Below are positions 48,181-58,165 of a stretch of DNA of 64,000 nucleotides, one piece after another; position 1 is the stretch's first letter; every line of letters starts with the position of its first letter. The notes beneath the pieces were generated by a model. The model was not told the DNA's origin. It saw nothing but the letters and a program-made list of their open reading frames with translations, and ran no database searches. A program made the position numbers and the translations under genes. This stretch comes from Eilatimonas milleporae. Its GTDB lineage: Bacteria; Pseudomonadota; Alphaproteobacteria; Sphingomonadales; Kordiimonadaceae. Where the stretch lies: assembly GCF_003688555.1 (NCBI RefSeq), contig NZ_REFR01000010.1:558001-622000 (forward strand), read 5' to 3'.

Positions 48181-49183
48181 CGCTGCCCCCTTTGCCCGCG
48201 ACCATGCCGGACGCAAAATGATCGTAGCCCATGCCTTCAGTTTGCACAGGCCGACCGGCCCGATCAACCAGGGTAACGCCGCTGCCTTGCACAATGCGAC
48301 CGATCCGGTGAAACGGCACACACAGCCTGTCCGACAAACGCATGACGGCATCAAGCGCGGCAGGCGGTACGGTGAACACAAGTTCATAGTCATCACCGCC
48401 GAACCATATGCACGCCCGGCCTTCCGGCCAACGGTCAATCAGCGCGCGTGCGGCATCGCACACCGGCAAGCTCCCGTCATCGATCACGGCCCCGACACCG
48501 GACGCCGCGCAGATATGGCCAAGATCGGCGAGTAACCCATCAGAAATATCCGCGGCCGCCGATGCCAGACCGGCCAAGCCCTGCCCGACGGATATCCGGG
48601 GTTCGGGATACCGATACCGCTGCACCAGTATGGGATCGCCCTCGACCGCGCCGCGCCGGATGGCAAGCCCAAGAGCCGCAGCGCCCAAATCGCCCGTCAC
48701 CATGACAATATCGTCTTCCCGCGCGCCGGAACGGCGTATCATACCGGCCCCGGGCGCATAGCCTATCGCCGTCACGCTGATCATGTACGGCCCCGGGCTG
48801 GCCGTGGTATCCCCGCCTGCAAGCCGGATGGAAAAACGCTGCTGAAAGGTGAATAAAGCATCCGTGAACCCGTCCAGCCACACTGGATCGATCGGTTTCG
48901 GCAACCCGAGTCCGAGAAAATAGCAAAAGGGTCGAGCACCTTTGGCGGCCAGGTCGGATAAATTGACCGCGAGCGCCCGGTGACCGACGCTGTCAGCCGG
49001 ATCATCGGGGAAAAAATGCACATCCTCGATCAGCAGATCCTTGGTGACCACCAGATCGCCGCGGGCGGTGAGCAAGGCGGCGTCATCGATCAGGCCAAGT
49101 CCCTCCGGGCCGCTCAGAGGCGCGAAATAACGTGCGATCAGATCAAACTCACCAACGGGTTTTCCGGCTACTGCCCGAGGCAT
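48170..49183 (-). CDS. thiL: thiamine-monophosphate kinase
   Basis: ThiL (337 aa) phosphorylates thiamine monophosphate to the active diphosphate. The N-terminal segment LGLIDDAALL, the metal aspartates in TKDLLIEDVHF, ALAVNLSDLAAKGARP and the glycine-rich GDLGAAALGLAI are typical. It follows nusB by 45 bases, the standard ribH-nusB-thiL order. Its stop overlaps the FliL-like gene. No TPP riboswitch is present upstream. Confidence 0.95.
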   Translation of the reverse strand: MPRAVAGKPVGEFDLIARYFAPLSGPEGLGLIDDAALLTARGDLVVTKDLLIEDVHFFPDDPADSVGHRALAVNLSDLAAKGARPFCYFLGLGLPKPIDPVWLDGFTDALFTFQQRFSIRLAGGDTTASPGPYMISVTAIGYAPGAGMIRRSGAREDDIVMVTGDLGAAALGLAIRRGAVEGDPILVQRYRYPEPRISVGQGLAGLASAAADISDGLLADLGHICAASGVGAVIDDGSLPVCDAARALIDRWPEGRACIWFGGDDYELVFTVPPAALDAVMRLSDRLCVPFHRIGRIVQGSGVTLVDRAGRPVQTEGMGYDHFASGMVAGKGGSDDG

Positions 49184-49228
49184 GGCGACACGCCTTCCGA
49201 TCAGATATTAAAATTTCATTTCAATGAT

Positions 49229-49711
49229 TTAACGAACGTCTTTCGCAATTTTGTCAAGAATGCCATTCGCAAAGGAAACTTCCGAGCGATCAAAAAACGC
49301 GTGCCCGACATCCATATATTCATTGATCACAACCGCCGTGGGCACATCTGGACGCGCGGCCAGTTCATAGGTACCGGCTCTTAGAATAGCCAGCAACACG
49401 GGCTCCAGGCGCTCCAGTGACCATTTCTCGCTGAGACGGGCGCTGATGTATCCGTCCAGTTCCTCACGGCGCCGCCAGGCGCCGCTGGCAATATCCGCAA
49501 ACAGCGCCTTGTCGGCGGCCACATACTGGTCGCCTTCAATTTCGGCACCAAGACGGTGCTGCTGATATTCTTCAATAACCATGGGCAAAACCGCGTCCGC
49601 ATCCATGGCAAGCTGGTACAATGCCTGTACGGCCGCCAGGCGCGCCGCGCTGCGGGGGCTGCCATCAGGCCTTGGTTTTGTCTTGGCCGCAGTCCTGTTC
49701 GGGTGCGTCAT
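49229..49711 (-). CDS. nusB: transcription antitermination factor NusB
   Basis: NusB (160 aa) with NusE binds boxA RNA to allow antitermination in rRNA operons. The helical fold shows [14 protein letters not shown] (about 23-36), the central [13 protein letters not shown] and the closing [15 protein letters not shown]. The N-terminal 18 residues are basic and probably disordered. It overlaps ribH by four bases (ATGA type), so the two are translationally coupled. Confidence 0.96.
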   Translation of the reverse strand: MTHPNRTAAKTKPRPDGSPRSAARLAAVQALYQLAMDADAVLPMVIEEYQQHRLGAEIEGDQYVAADKALFADIASGAWRRREELDGYISARLSEKWSLERLEPVLLAILRAGTYELAARPDVPTAVVINEYMDVGHAFFDRSEVSFANGILDKIAKDVR

Positions 49712-50163
49712 CGGGCAGCACTCCCGGCACGGGCAAAACCGTGTTTCAGCGCCACCATGGCAAGGGCCGCTTCCGCTGCACCGCCCCCTTTGTTTTTCTC
49801 TGACATGAGGGCACGGGCCATGGCCTGATCACGATTTTCCACCGTCAGGATACCGTTACCGATGCACAGCCCCTTGTGAACACTGAGGTCCATCAGACCG
49901 CGCGCGGATTCACCGCAGACATAGTCATAATGCGTGGTCTCACCCCGGATTACGCAGCCCAGGGCAACATATCCGTCGTACAAACCGTTGGCCTTACTAT
50001 CCGCCAGGGCGATGGCGCCGGGAATCTCAAGCGCGCCGGGGACCGCAATCCGGTCCGCCGTGGCACCGGCAGTCTCAACCGCCGACAGAGCGCCGTCGGC
50101 CAATTCATCGGCGATATCGGTATAGAAACGGGCCTCGACTATCAGCAGGTGCGGAGCGGACAT
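49708..50163 (-). CDS. ribH: 6,7-dimethyl-8-ribityllumazine synthase
   Basis: RibH (151 aa) condenses the 3,4-dihydroxybutanone phosphate from RibB with the pyrimidine from Rib[15 protein letters not shown] and [18 protein letters not shown] carry the substrate-site residues, with the catalytic His in the latter (HYDYV). It follows ribBA after 69 bases and is coupled to nusB. Confidence 0.97.
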   Translation of the reverse strand: MSAPHLLIVEARFYTDIADELADGALSAVETAGATADRIAVPGALEIPGAIALADSKANGLYDGYVALGCVIRGETTHYDYVCGESARGLMDLSVHKGLCIGNGILTVENRDQAMARALMSEKNKGGGAAEAALAMVALKHGFARAGSAAR

Positions 50164-50232
50164 TGCGTAATCCTTTGGCTAGCGCCGCTGCAATCGGGCG
50201 CACATCGGGGATCGTAAGATTTGCCGTCAGCC

Positions 50233-51336
50233 CTAAAGGCTGTCCGGAATGGCGCGGTGTTCTACAATATTGAGGCCATATCCATCAAGGCCGACGACAT
50301 GGCTCGGTGTTTTCGACATGAGAATCATATCCGCAACACCGATATCGCGCAGAATCTGGGCACCAATACCATATTCACGCAGGGTGCCCTGCTCCTTCTC
50401 ACCCGAATGACGGTTGAGAAGATAGGATGGCCGCATTGCAACCAGTCCAGGAAACAAAACGACGACGCCGCGCCCTTCCTGCTCGATATGGCGCATGGCC
50501 CGTTCAAGCTGACCGGTGCGGGGGTGATCCATACCCAGAATATCCTCAAACGGATTAAGGGAGTGCATACGCACCGGCACGGGGGCGTCAGGGCCGATCT
50601 GCCCCAGCACAAGCGCTGTCGTCTCCCTACGGTCGGCTGGCGACGTGTAGACGATGGCTCTCCATTTGCAGCCGGTTTTCCGGGTGAATTCCTTTTCCGC
50701 CTCGCGGCTGACAAGAATGTCATGTTTCAGCCGGTAAGCGATAAGATCGCGAATCGTGGCGACTTTCAATCCGTGTTCACGGGCGAAAGCAACAAGGTCC
50801 GGCAGACGCGCCATGGTGCCGTCGTCATTCATGATCTCGCAAATCACAGCGGACGGATTGAGACCGGCCAGCCGTGCGATATCGACCGATGCCTCGGTAT
50901 GCCCCGCCCGAACCAGCACACCGCCGTCCTGGGCGATCAATGGAAAGACATGCCCCGGCGTCGCAAGATCTTCGCGCGTTTTGGTGGGATCAATGGCAAC
51001 GGCAACAGTACGCGCCCGGTCAGCCGCCGAAATCCCCGTGGTAATACCGGTCTTCGCTTCGATGGAAACGGTGAAGGCGGTCTGATTGCGCGCCTCGTTA
51101 TTGTCCGTCATCGGGGCGAGGTTCAGGTCTTCCGCCCGGTCACGGGTCAATGGCAGACAAATCAGGCCGCGACCGTATCTGGCCATGAAGTTGATGGCAT
51201 CCGGGGTTGCCATCTGCGCCGGAATGACCAGATCACCCTCGTTCTCGCGGTCTTCGTCATCGACCAGAATGAACATGCGTCCGTTGCGGGCTTCCTCGAT
51301 CACATCTTCGATGGGGGACAGGGCGATTTCCGACAT
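50233..51336 (-). CDS. ribB: RibBA-type DHBP synthase with a degenerate GTP cyclohydrolase II domain
   Basis: This protein has 367 aa. Residues about 10-200 are an intact 3,4-dihydroxy-2-butanone 4-phosphate synthase: [23 protein letters not shown] and CEIMNDDG. The second half resembles GTP cyclohydrolase II but lacks its zinc cysteines: after VRMHS, where the family has CLTGD...RCDCG, this one has [13 protein letters not shown]. It should therefore not make the pyrimidine precursor. Such inactive fusions are known in Alphaproteobacteria (called RibBX). A true ribA is expected elsewhere. It lies 3 bases downstream of ribE within the riboflavin operon. Confidence 0.93.
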   Translation of the reverse strand: MSEIALSPIEDVIEEARNGRMFILVDDEDRENEGDLVIPAQMATPDAINFMARYGRGLICLPLTRDRAEDLNLAPMTDNNEARNQTAFTVSIEAKTGITTGISAADRARTVAVAIDPTKTREDLATPGHVFPLIAQDGGVLVRAGHTEASVDIARLAGLNPSAVICEIMNDDGTMARLPDLVAFAREHGLKVATIRDLIAYRLKHDILVSREAEKEFTRKTGCKWRAIVYTSPADRRETTALVLGQIGPDAPVPVRMHSLNPFEDILGMDHPRTGQLERAMRHIEQEGRGVVVLFPGLVAMRPSYLLNRHSGEKEQGTLREYGIGAQILRDIGVADMILMSKTPSHVVGLDGYGLNIVEHRAIPDSL

Positions 51337-51339
51337 GGC

Positions 51340-51954
51340 TCAGCTCCGCTGCGCGAGACGGGCCACATAGCGGGCCATGACATCGAACTCAATATTGACA
51401 CGGGCACCGGCGGCACTCTCGGCAAAACCGGTTACGGCACGTGTGTGTGGTATCAGATTGACCGTGAAAACCGTCCCATCGGTATTGTCACGTACCGAAT
51501 TGACAGTCAGCGACACACCGTCGACGGCGACGCTGCCCTTCTGTGCCAGTAAACGGCCATGGCTGGGCGGCACGCGCACGGACATGGTAACGGAATCACC
51601 GACATCGTCCCAACCGACGATGTCACCCACGCAATCCACATGACCGGTCACGATATGGCCACCCAATTCGTCACCGACCTTCAATGACCGTTCCAGATTG
51701 ACGGGCGCTCCCTCTCGCCAGTCTCCAAGGGTGGTGACGCGCTCGGTTTCAGCCGATGCGTCTGCTGCAAACCAGCCGCGCCCTTTATCCGCGGGCGCTT
51801 TGTCCACGACCGTAAGGCAGATGCCGTTGCAGGCGATGGATGCCCCGGTTTCAACCGTGTTCAGATCATACACCGTTTCAATGACGAGGCGCAGATCGCC
51901 GCGTCGTTCAAGGGACCGGAGACGGCCCACATCTGTGACAATGCCTGTAAACAT
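51340..51954 (-). CDS. ribE: riboflavin synthase, alpha chain
   Basis: RibE (204 aa) dismutates two lumazines to riboflavin plus a pyrimidine. The two lumazine-binding repeats begin [10 protein letters not shown] (residue 1) and [13 protein letters not shown] (about 97). The second repeat includes [11 protein letters not shown], and the first has the equivalent [13 protein letters not shown]. It follows ribD by 9 bases and precedes ribBA by 3. No FMN riboswitch precedes the rib genes. Confidence 0.96.
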   Translation of the reverse strand: MFTGIVTDVGRLRSLERRGDLRLVIETVYDLNTVETGASIACNGICLTVVDKAPADKGRGWFAADASAETERVTTLGDWREGAPVNLERSLKVGDELGGHIVTGHVDCVGDIVGWDDVGDSVTMSVRVPPSHGRLLAQKGSVAVDGVSLTVNSVRDNTDGTVFTVNLIPHTRAVTGFAESAAGARVNIEFDVMARYVARLAQRS

Positions 51955-51963
51955 GATGCTCTG

Positions 51964-53091
51964 TTACCCCTCCGACACATAGCATGCAAGCCTGTCGGTC
52001 CCGATGCGGCGCTCTGTCGCCAGTCGAAAACGCGGAGCCCGTTCCAGAGCGCCCAATTCAAGAGCTCCAAAAGCCGGTCGTGCATCCCCACCCAGCAGGC
52101 AAGGCGCGTGAATTTGTACCAAACGATCGGCCAGCCCCGCCTTTAAGAATCCGGCCATAACCGTTCCTCCCCCTTCCACCAGAACGCGGGTCAAACCACG
52201 AGTGGCCAGACTGTTGGCCACACCGGCCAAATCGTGCGGGTCCGTGACCGGCACCAGGGTGACGCCAGCCTCCGCCAATGCAGGATCGATCTCTTCACCG
52301 GCCGCATGAACAAGCCATACCGGAACGGTACGCGCACTCTGTACCAGACGGCTACCGGCCGGCAAACGGGCATGGGTATCCAGCACAACCCGAATGGGCG
52401 AACGGTTTTCCAAACCGGGGATACGGCAGTCCAAAAGAGGATCGTCGGCAAGGGCTGTCCCGATACCAACCAGGATGGCATCATGGCTGGCGCGCAGCCA
52501 GTGCCCGTAGATACGGGCATGGCTGTTCGTAATCCACCTGCTGGTCCCATTGGCAAGGGCAATGCGGCCATCCAGACTGGCGGCCGATTTCAGGGTAAAA
52601 AGAGGACGCTGCATGGTCACCCGGCTCAGGAAACCGGCTGTGACACAACGGGCGTCTTCTTCCATGACACCGGTCACAGTTTCAATGTCCGCCTGCCGCA
52701 ATATTGCCAAGCCCTTTCCAGCAGTGCGCGGGTCTGGATCGTCAAGAGCAATGACGGCCCGCGCAATGCCCGCTTCGGCCAGCAAACGGGCGCATGACGG
52801 CGTCTCGCCTTCATGGGCGCAGGGCTCCAGCGTTACGTAGGCCGTTGCACCCTGGGCGTCCCTCCCCGCCTGTGACAGGGCGACAGCCTCAGCATGGGGA
52901 CGGCCACCAGGCCGGGTATAGCCGCGAGCGATAACGCGCCTCTGCCTGACCAAAACGCACCCCACCGCAGGATTGGGAGCAACACGCCCCAAGGTCCGCC
53001 GGGCAAGAGACAGCGCGTGCCGCATATGGAGACGGTCTTCCGAAAGGCGTGCCCCGGCGCCCCACACCGCGCTTTTACCGGCGTCGGACAT
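51964..53091 (-). CDS. ribD: bifunctional deaminase-reductase RibD
   Basis: RibD (375 aa) performs the second and third steps of riboflavin synthesis. The deaminase has the zinc site HAEAVAL and PCAHEGETPSC with its two cysteines (about residues 65-105). The reductase begins near 155 with FTLKSAASLDGRIA and includes LVEGGGTVMAGFL near 308. It follows nrdR by 5 bases. The start MSDAGKS is the first ATG of the frame. Confidence 0.96.
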   Translation of the reverse strand: MSDAGKSAVWGAGARLSEDRLHMRHALSLARRTLGRVAPNPAVGCVLVRQRRVIARGYTRPGGRPHAEAVALSQAGRDAQGATAYVTLEPCAHEGETPSCARLLAEAGIARAVIALDDPDPRTAGKGLAILRQADIETVTGVMEEDARCVTAGFLSRVTMQRPLFTLKSAASLDGRIALANGTSRWITNSHARIYGHWLRASHDAILVGIGTALADDPLLDCRIPGLENRSPIRVVLDTHARLPAGSRLVQSARTVPVWLVHAAGEEIDPALAEAGVTLVPVTDPHDLAGVANSLATRGLTRVLVEGGGTVMAGFLKAGLADRLVQIHAPCLLGGDARPAFGALELGALERAPRFRLATERRIGTDRLACYVSEG

Positions 53092-53096
53092 GAGGA

Positions 53097-53573
53097 TCAG
53101 GCCTGGCCGGCAAGATCGCTTTCCTCGCCGCTCATCTTGCCGAGGAAACGCTCAAAATCCGATACTTCACGGAAATTGCGGTATACCGAGGCATAGCGCA
53201 CATAAGCCACCTGATCGAGACTGGCCAGCCCTTCCATGACGAGCTGACCGATCTGTTCCGATGTCACATCGCCGTCACCCATGGATTCGAGACGACGCAC
53301 GATCCCGTTGATCATCCGTTCGACCCGTTCCGGTTCCACCGGGCGCTTTCGCAGGGCGATATCCAGGGACCGCTCCAGTTTGTGACGGTCGAATGGCACA
53401 CGACGGTTGTTTTTCTTGACCACCATGAGTTCACGCAGCTGGACCCGTTCAAACGTAGTGAAACGGGCACCACAGGCAGGACAGAAACGCCTGCGCCGGA
53501 TCGCCGACTTGTCCTCGGTTGGCCGCGAATCCTTTACCTGGGTATCTTCATTCTGACAGAAGGGACAACGCAT
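53097..53573 (-). CDS. nrdR: transcriptional repressor NrdR
   Basis: NrdR (158 aa) represses ribonucleotide reductase genes when dATP is high. Its zinc finger has C3, C6, C31 and C34 (CPFC...CPAC). The ATP-cone domain covers about 49-139 ([20 protein letters not shown] in two pieces). The family order glyA-nrdR-ribD is common in Alphaproteobacteria and matches here, with a 21-base gap from glyA. Confidence 0.97.
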   Translation of the reverse strand: MRCPFCQNEDTQVKDSRPTEDKSAIRRRRFCPACGARFTTFERVQLRELMVVKKNNRRVPFDRHKLERSLDIALRKRPVEPERVERMINGIVRRLESMGDGDVTSEQIGQLVMEGLASLDQVAYVRYASVYRNFREVSDFERFLGKMSGEESDLAGQA

Positions 53574-53594
53574 CTTTTCATCCGCCCTTCGACA

Positions 53595-54890
53595 TCAAAA
53601 CCCGTCCGGATAAATCGGAAAATCAGTGCATAATGCGGCGACCCGTTTGCGCACCCCGTCCTCAACCAAGTCATTGTTTTCCGAGCCATTCTCTTTCAAT
53701 CCATCGAGAACCTCGGTGATGAGATCGGCGATCAACTCAAACTCGGTGACACCAAAACCACGTGTCGTGCCAGCAGGCGTCCCCAGACGGATACCGGACG
53801 TCACAAAGGGTTTTTCAGGGTCAAACGGCACACCATTCTTGTTGCAGGTGATGTGGGCCCGTTCGAGCGCTTCATCGGCCGCCTTACCGGTCAGCCCCTT
53901 GGGTCTGAGGTCGACAAGAACAACATGTGTATCCGTGCCGCCCGAGACGATGTCGAACCCCTGCCCCTTCAGACGGTCGGCCAAGGCCCGGGCGTTTTCC
54001 ACAACACGGGCGGCATAGCCGGCAAAATCTTCCTGCAGGGCTTCGCCGAAGGCAACAGCCTTCGCTGCGATGACATGCATGAGAGGCCCGCCTTGCAGAC
54101 CAGGGAAAACAGCGGAATTCAGCTTTTTGCCGATGTCCGTGTCGTTGGATAGAATCATACCCCCCCGGGGGCCACGCAGGGTCTTGTGCGTCGTCGTGGT
54201 GACGACATGGGCATGCGGCAACGGCGAAGGATGCACCCCACCGGCAACCAGACCGGCAAAATGAGCCATATCCACAAGGAGATAGGCCCCAACGTTGTCG
54301 GCGATTTCCCGGAAACGACGAAAATCGATCACACGGGGATATGCGGATCCGCCGGCTATGATCAGGCTGGGTTTATGCTGAGCGGCCAGAGCGGCGACCT
54401 CATCAAAATCGATCAGGGCGTCGTCTCGGCGCACACCATATTGAACCGCGTGAAACCATTTGCCGGACTGGGCCGGCGGGGCGCCATGGGTCAGATGGCC
54501 GCCGGCATCAAGCGACATGCCAAGAATGGTATCTCCGGGCTTGGTCAGGGCCAGCATCACGGCACCATTGGCCTGTGCGCCGGAATGCGGTTGCACATTG
54601 GCGTAAGCGCAATCGAACAGCGCCTTCGCCCTGTCGATCGCCAACTGTTCCGCCACGTCCACATGGGCGCACCCCTGATAGTAGCGGCGTCCCGGATAGC
54701 CTTCGGCGTATTTGTTGGTCAGAACCGACCCCTGTGCCTCCAGTACCGCGCGGCTGACGATATTTTCAGAAGCAATCAGCTCAATCTGGTTCCGTTGCCG
54801 GTCCAGTTCGCCGGCAATCGACGCATACAGCGCCGGGTCCTTGTCGCTCAAAGACTGAGAAAAGAAGGTTTCGGGATGCCCATCCAACAT
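53595..54890 (-). CDS. glyA: serine hydroxymethyltransferase
   Basis: GlyA (431 aa) converts serine and tetrahydrofolate to glycine and methylene-THF. The substrate segment [13 protein letters not shown] is near 34-46. The PLP lysine sits in [16 protein letters not shown] near residue 239. Length and both domain halves are intact. It follows rpiB after 108 bases on the same strand, an order conserved in the class. Confidence 0.98.
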   Translation of the reverse strand: MLDGHPETFFSQSLSDKDPALYASIAGELDRQRNQIELIASENIVSRAVLEAQGSVLTNKYAEGYPGRRYYQGCAHVDVAEQLAIDRAKALFDCAYANVQPHSGAQANGAVMLALTKPGDTILGMSLDAGGHLTHGAPPAQSGKWFHAVQYGVRRDDALIDFDEVAALAAQHKPSLIIAGGSAYPRVIDFRRFREIADNVGAYLLVDMAHFAGLVAGGVHPSPLPHAHVVTTTTHKTLRGPRGGMILSNDTDIGKKLNSAVFPGLQGGPLMHVIAAKAVAFGEALQEDFAGYAARVVENARALADRLKGQGFDIVSGGTDTHVVLVDLRPKGLTGKAADEALERAHITCNKNGVPFDPEKPFVTSGIRLGTPAGTTRGFGVTEFELIADLITEVLDGLKENGSENNDLVEDGVRKRVAALCTDFPIYPDGF

Positions 54891-54998
54891 AATTGCTCCT
54901 CAAACGCCGCGCGCATACTTATGCGGTCATGATCCGCATCTGAAATCATGAATGAAAGTGCCGGCTCACCCTCATCCGGCACAACAGATTGTGTCACC

Positions 54999-55442
54999 CT
55001 ATCGTGCCGCGCCCAATTTATCGACCCGTTTTTGATGCCGGCCGCCTTCAAAATCCGTTGCGAGAAAGGCATGCAGACAATCGAGCGCTGTTTCTTCGCC
55101 GATGAGACGCGCGCCCAACACAAGGACGTTCGCGTCATTATGCTGGCGGGCAAGTCTTGCAGAGAGATTATCATGACACAGGGCCGCACGAACAGCCGGG
55201 TTGCGATTTGCAGCAATGGAAATACCGATACCCGATCCGCAAACCAAAACACCCTTATCCGCACGCCGGTCGGCAATCATCTCGGCGACGGCGCGGCCAT
55301 AATCGGGATAGTCGACAGACTGCGGCCCGTTCGTGCCAGCGTCAATCACCGACCAGCCACGGCGCTCCAATTCCTGACTGAGCTTTTCCTTCAACACGAA
55401 TCCGGCATGATCACTGCCTATGGCGATCGTCTTTTCCGACAC
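54999..55442 (-). CDS. rpiB: ribose-5-phosphate isomerase B
   Basis: RpiB (147 aa) interconverts ribose 5-phosphate and ribulose 5-phosphate. IAIGSDHAGF opens the protein, and the catalytic Cys sits in VLVCGSGIGIS near 66, followed by RNPAVRAALCHD. The GTG start at 55442 has AAGGG at good spacing; the frame is open upstream to 55514, but the added residues are low-complexity Arg/Gly/Lys. The enzyme supplies ribulose 5-phosphate, the RibB substrate, upstream of the rib genes. Confidence 0.95.
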   Translation of the reverse strand: MSEKTIAIGSDHAGFVLKEKLSQELERRGWSVIDAGTNGPQSVDYPDYGRAVAEMIADRRADKGVLVCGSGIGISIAANRNPAVRAALCHDNLSARLARQHNDANVLVLGARLIGEETALDCLHAFLATDFEGGRHQKRVDKLGAAR

Positions 55443-55800
55443 GGTCCCTTTTCCTTTTCCTTCCGGCCGCCTCGCACCGTCAGGGAGGCCAGCTTTCAAA
55501 ATGTTCTTGCACATCTATATCTGGATTATGCCTGTTCTGCGAGGGGCCTTGGCAAGCGAACAGATAGCATATTGTTGTTTTAGCGGGATTTTACCCCAAA
55601 AACCGTAACGGGGGGAGACAATAGCGGGTTTGCAATATCTTAATTTTTTGGAAATACCTTAAGGTGAATACTTTAAAACCTAGCGTTCTAATCACATTGA
55701 ATATGTTTAATAGAAAATTGACGGCCTTTTAATGTTGAAATTCCAACTCAATGCTGCAATAACCCTCTTAAAGTGTACAAGAAATCGGAGCGACAATTAA
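55443..55800. promoter_or_regulatory. AT-rich intergenic region upstream of mucR
   Basis: No gene. The half next to mucR (about 55620-55800) is far more AT-rich than the rest of the window, with several short T-tracts and TA steps. MucR/Ros proteins bind such DNA, so autoregulation is plausible. Promoters for rpiB (minus) and mucR (plus) should both lie here. Confidence 0.5.
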
Positions 55801-56220
55801 ATGTCGGAAAATAGCGGAAATTTGCAGAACTCAGAAAACGTTCTAGGTTTGGCAGCTGACATCATCACGGCTTATGTCAGCAATAATACCGTTTCAGCGA
55901 ATGAACTGCCGGATGTGATTAAAACTGTCTACACGACACTTAACACTATAAACGGCACTGAAGAGGTTGTCGAAGAACGGCAAAAACCTGCCGTACCCAT
56001 CAAGAAGTCTTACACCAAGGACTATATTATTTGTCTGGAAGATGGCAAAAAGCTGAAAATGCTGAAACGCTATCTTCGGTCCCGTTACAATATGTCGCCC
56101 GATGAATATCGCGCCAAATGGGGACTGCCGGCCGATTACCCGATGGTGGCACCCAATTATGCCGCCAAAAGATCAGAGTTCGCCAAGAAAATCGGGCTTG
56201 GAAAGCGCGGCCGGGGCTAA
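55801..56220 (+). CDS. mucR: Ros/MucR-family transcriptional regulator lacking zinc-ligand histidines
   Basis: A 139-aa regulator of the Ros/MucR family, which silences surface-polysaccharide, motility and virulence genes in Alphaproteobacteria. The N-terminal oligomerisation helices (about 12-55) precede the DNA-binding domain (about 72-125) with ICLEDGKKLKMLKR, MSPDEYRAKWGLPADYPMV in two pieces and APNYAAKRS. The zinc ligands of typical members are Cys, Cys or Asp, His, His. Here C78 and D81 remain but both histidine positions are changed, to Tyr91 and Arg95. Zinc-free members are known. No ribosome site is clear beyond GGAG 9 bases upstream of the ATG. Confidence 0.92.
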   Translation: MSENSGNLQNSENVLGLAADIITAYVSNNTVSANELPDVIKTVYTTLNTINGTEEVVEERQKPAVPIKKSYTKDYIICLEDGKKLKMLKRYLRSRYNMSPDEYRAKWGLPADYPMVAPNYAAKRSEFAKKIGLGKRGRG

Positions 56221-56305
56221 GGCGTCCAACGTCGCGTTATTTAATACGGCTGATCCGGCAGATTTTTCGATACCCTCTGCTGTCTCCGGTTTTGTCAATG
56301 AGTTC

Positions 56306-56330
56306 AAAAAGGGGGTATTGCGACACCCCC
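56306..56330 (-). terminator. terminator of the hemA-linked small gene
   Basis: GGGGGT and ACCCCC pair around an 8-base loop and on the minus strand are followed by five Ts. The hairpin lies 65 bases past the stop codon of the small gene at 56395 and separates it from convergent mucR. Confidence 0.75.
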
Positions 56331-56394
56331 GCACTTTTGCGGCATGGATTGCACATCCCTGCCGTTCCTCCGATAGCGGCGGGAACAAGAGCGA

Positions 56395-56619
56395 TCAGGC
56401 GAGGATACCGCCGGAACCGTCACTTCCCTTATCCGTATCGGCTTTCTTTTGCCGGACATAATTGAGTTTACGCAGGGCGAGAGCTTTCAGAGCCGCATCA
56501 CCCACGCGGGGGTCACCCACAATACTGACTTCAAGGCCCGTCCGCACGCAAATGGCCGACACCTTGGCGACAGTGCCGTGGGACACGACTTCAAAAATAA
56601 CCTGATCACGCTCAGGCAT
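56395..56619 (-). CDS. small conserved protein, DUF6898-like
   Basis: A 74-aa product with the pattern VIFEVVSHGTVAKVSAI followed by TGLEVSIVGDP and ALKALALRKLNYV. I recall this layout from short conserved alphaproteobacterial proteins (probably the DUF6898 family), with no known role. It lies 20 bases downstream of hemA on the same strand and is very likely in the same mRNA. There is no signal peptide. The C-terminal 15 residues are Gly/Asp-rich. Confidence 0.65.
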   Translation of the reverse strand: MPERDQVIFEVVSHGTVAKVSAICVRTGLEVSIVGDPRVGDAALKALALRKLNYVRQKKADTDKGSDGSGGILA

Positions 56620-56639
56620 CGGGAAAAGGCTCCGCCCGG

Positions 56640-57857
56640 TCAGGCAACCCTGCGCGCAAGGTCAAGCCGGGACCAAACATCGGTCAAGGCTTCAATCAGC
56701 GCATCCATCAGGCTGTCATCATGCATCGGTCCGGGAGTAAAGCGAAGGCGCTCGGTCCCCCGCGGTACAGTGGGATAATTGATGGGCTGGACATAGATGC
56801 CATATTCATTCAACAGCAAATCCGATGCCGCCTTGCACTTCACAGGATCGCCAACGAAAACAGGTACGATGTGACTGACGGAGGGCATGACCGGCAGACC
56901 TGCACTTGCCATACGCTCTTTCAAGATCGCGGCACGTTCCTGATGCCGCGTGCGTTCGGTGTTGCTGGATCTCAAATGGCGGATACTGGCCAAAGCGCCC
57001 GCCGCCAGAACCGGGCTGAGGGCCGTGGTGAAAATAAAGCTGGGGGCGCAAGACCGTACCACATCGACCAATGTCTTCGATGCGGCGATATAACCGCCCA
57101 TGACACCGAATGCCTTACCCAGCGTCCCTTCAATAATGGTCAGCCGATCGGCAACACCGTCCCGTTCCGCGACACCGCCGCCCTGATGACCATAGAGACC
57201 GACGGCATGGACCTCATCCAGATAGGTCATCGCGTTATACCGGTCGGCGAGATCACAGATTTTGCCGATAGGGGCAATGTCGCCATCCATGGAATAGACG
57301 GATTCAAAAGCGATCAGCTTCGGCGCCGCAGGATCGGCCGCAGCCAGTAATTCCTCAAGATGTTCGAGATCATTGTGGCGGAAAATATGTTTTTTCGCAC
57401 CACTTTGACGGATGCCCTGGATCATTGACGCGTGATTGAGCGCATCAGAAAAAATTTCACACCCCGGTAAGAGCCTGGCAAGCGTGGACAATGTTGCCTC
57501 ATTGGAGACATAGCCGCTGGTGAACAAAAGCGCCGCATCCTTGCGATGCAAATCGGCCAGCTCACGTTCCAGCAGTACGTGATAGTGGTTGGTGCCGGCT
57601 ATGTTACGGGTACCACCCGCCCCTGCCCCGGTTTCATCCAGTGCGCGGTGCATGGCATCCACGACCTTGGGGTGCTGCCCCATGCCGAGGTAATCGTTTG
57701 AACACCAGACGGTAATCGTCCGCGCATTGTCACCGGCGTCAAAGCGGGTCGCTCGCGGGAAAGCCCCGCGTTGGCGAGCGATATCGGCGAAGACGCGGTA
57801 TCTGCCCTCCTGGCGGATGGTGTCTATCGCATCGGCAAATATTTTCTCATAATCCAT
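56640..57857 (-). CDS. hemA: 5-aminolevulinate synthase
   Basis: HemA (405 aa from ATG 57857) condenses glycine and succinyl-CoA, the first step of heme synthesis by the C4 (Shemin) route used by Alphaproteobacteria. [13 protein letters not shown] is near 48-60, [13 protein letters not shown] near 76-88 and the PLP lysine is in [15 protein letters not shown] near 244. The family begins like MDYEKIF at 57857, but a better ribosome site (CAGG) serves ATG 57890, eleven codons earlier; either is possible. A perfect FNR/FixK box lies upstream. Succinyl-CoA supply could also come from the mut operon. Confidence 0.96.
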   Translation of the reverse strand: MDYEKIFADAIDTIRQEGRYRVFADIARQRGAFPRATRFDAGDNARTITVWCSNDYLGMGQHPKVVDAMHRALDETGAGAGGTRNIAGTNHYHVLLERELADLHRKDAALLFTSGYVSNEATLSTLARLLPGCEIFSDALNHASMIQGIRQSGAKKHIFRHNDLEHLEELLAAADPAAPKLIAFESVYSMDGDIAPIGKICDLADRYNAMTYLDEVHAVGLYGHQGGGVAERDGVADRLTIIEGTLGKAFGVMGGYIAASKTLVDVVRSCAPSFIFTTALSPVLAAGALASIRHLRSSNTERTRHQERAAILKERMASAGLPVMPSVSHIVPVFVGDPVKCKAASDLLLNEYGIYVQPINYPTVPRGTERLRFTPGPMHDDSLMDALIEALTDVWSRLDLARRVA

Positions 57858-57890
57858 CGGTGGCAACCAGTTTCCTGACGGAATCCCCAT

Positions 57891-58165
57891 TATTACCTGA
57901 CGACGATGCACATCATGTGACCTGGATGGCGTGAACGCCAAACACCCCTGTTTATTACGCAAATGCATGCGCGGCGTCCAGAGCACATATGTCGCAGTAT
58001 TGATGGAATATTCAAATTGCCATGATCGATTTTGCCTTGATATCGATCAATGGTGGCCATTTTAGCGCATATAAATTCGCGGTACCCGCCACGAAACAGA
58101 AAGCCGAAGGCCCTGTTTCGCCCGTACCTCCGGAGATTGGAAGAGCAGTACGATCATTCCCGAGC
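57891..58165. promoter_or_regulatory. hemA promoter region
   Basis: No gene was found. The stretch holds the FNR/FixK box (58037-58050), and on the minus strand TTGAAT (58010-58015) could serve as a -10 box 21 bases beyond it. Open frames crossing it match nothing. Confidence 0.6.
58037..58050 (-). promoter_or_regulatory. FNR/FixK-type binding site upstream of hemA
   Basis: TTGAT-ATCG-ATCAA is a perfect match to the consensus TTGAT-N4-ATCAA. A -10-like TTGAAT lies 21 bases beyond it on the minus strand, the spacing of a class II activated promoter, with the start near 58003. It is about 150-190 bases from the hemA start. Confidence 0.75.

Noticed and set aside
51955-55442. Possible FMN or glycine riboswitch upstream of the rib/glyA genes
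   Set aside because: Gene spacings are only 5-108 bases and none shows the conserved multi-stem layout of these riboswitches.
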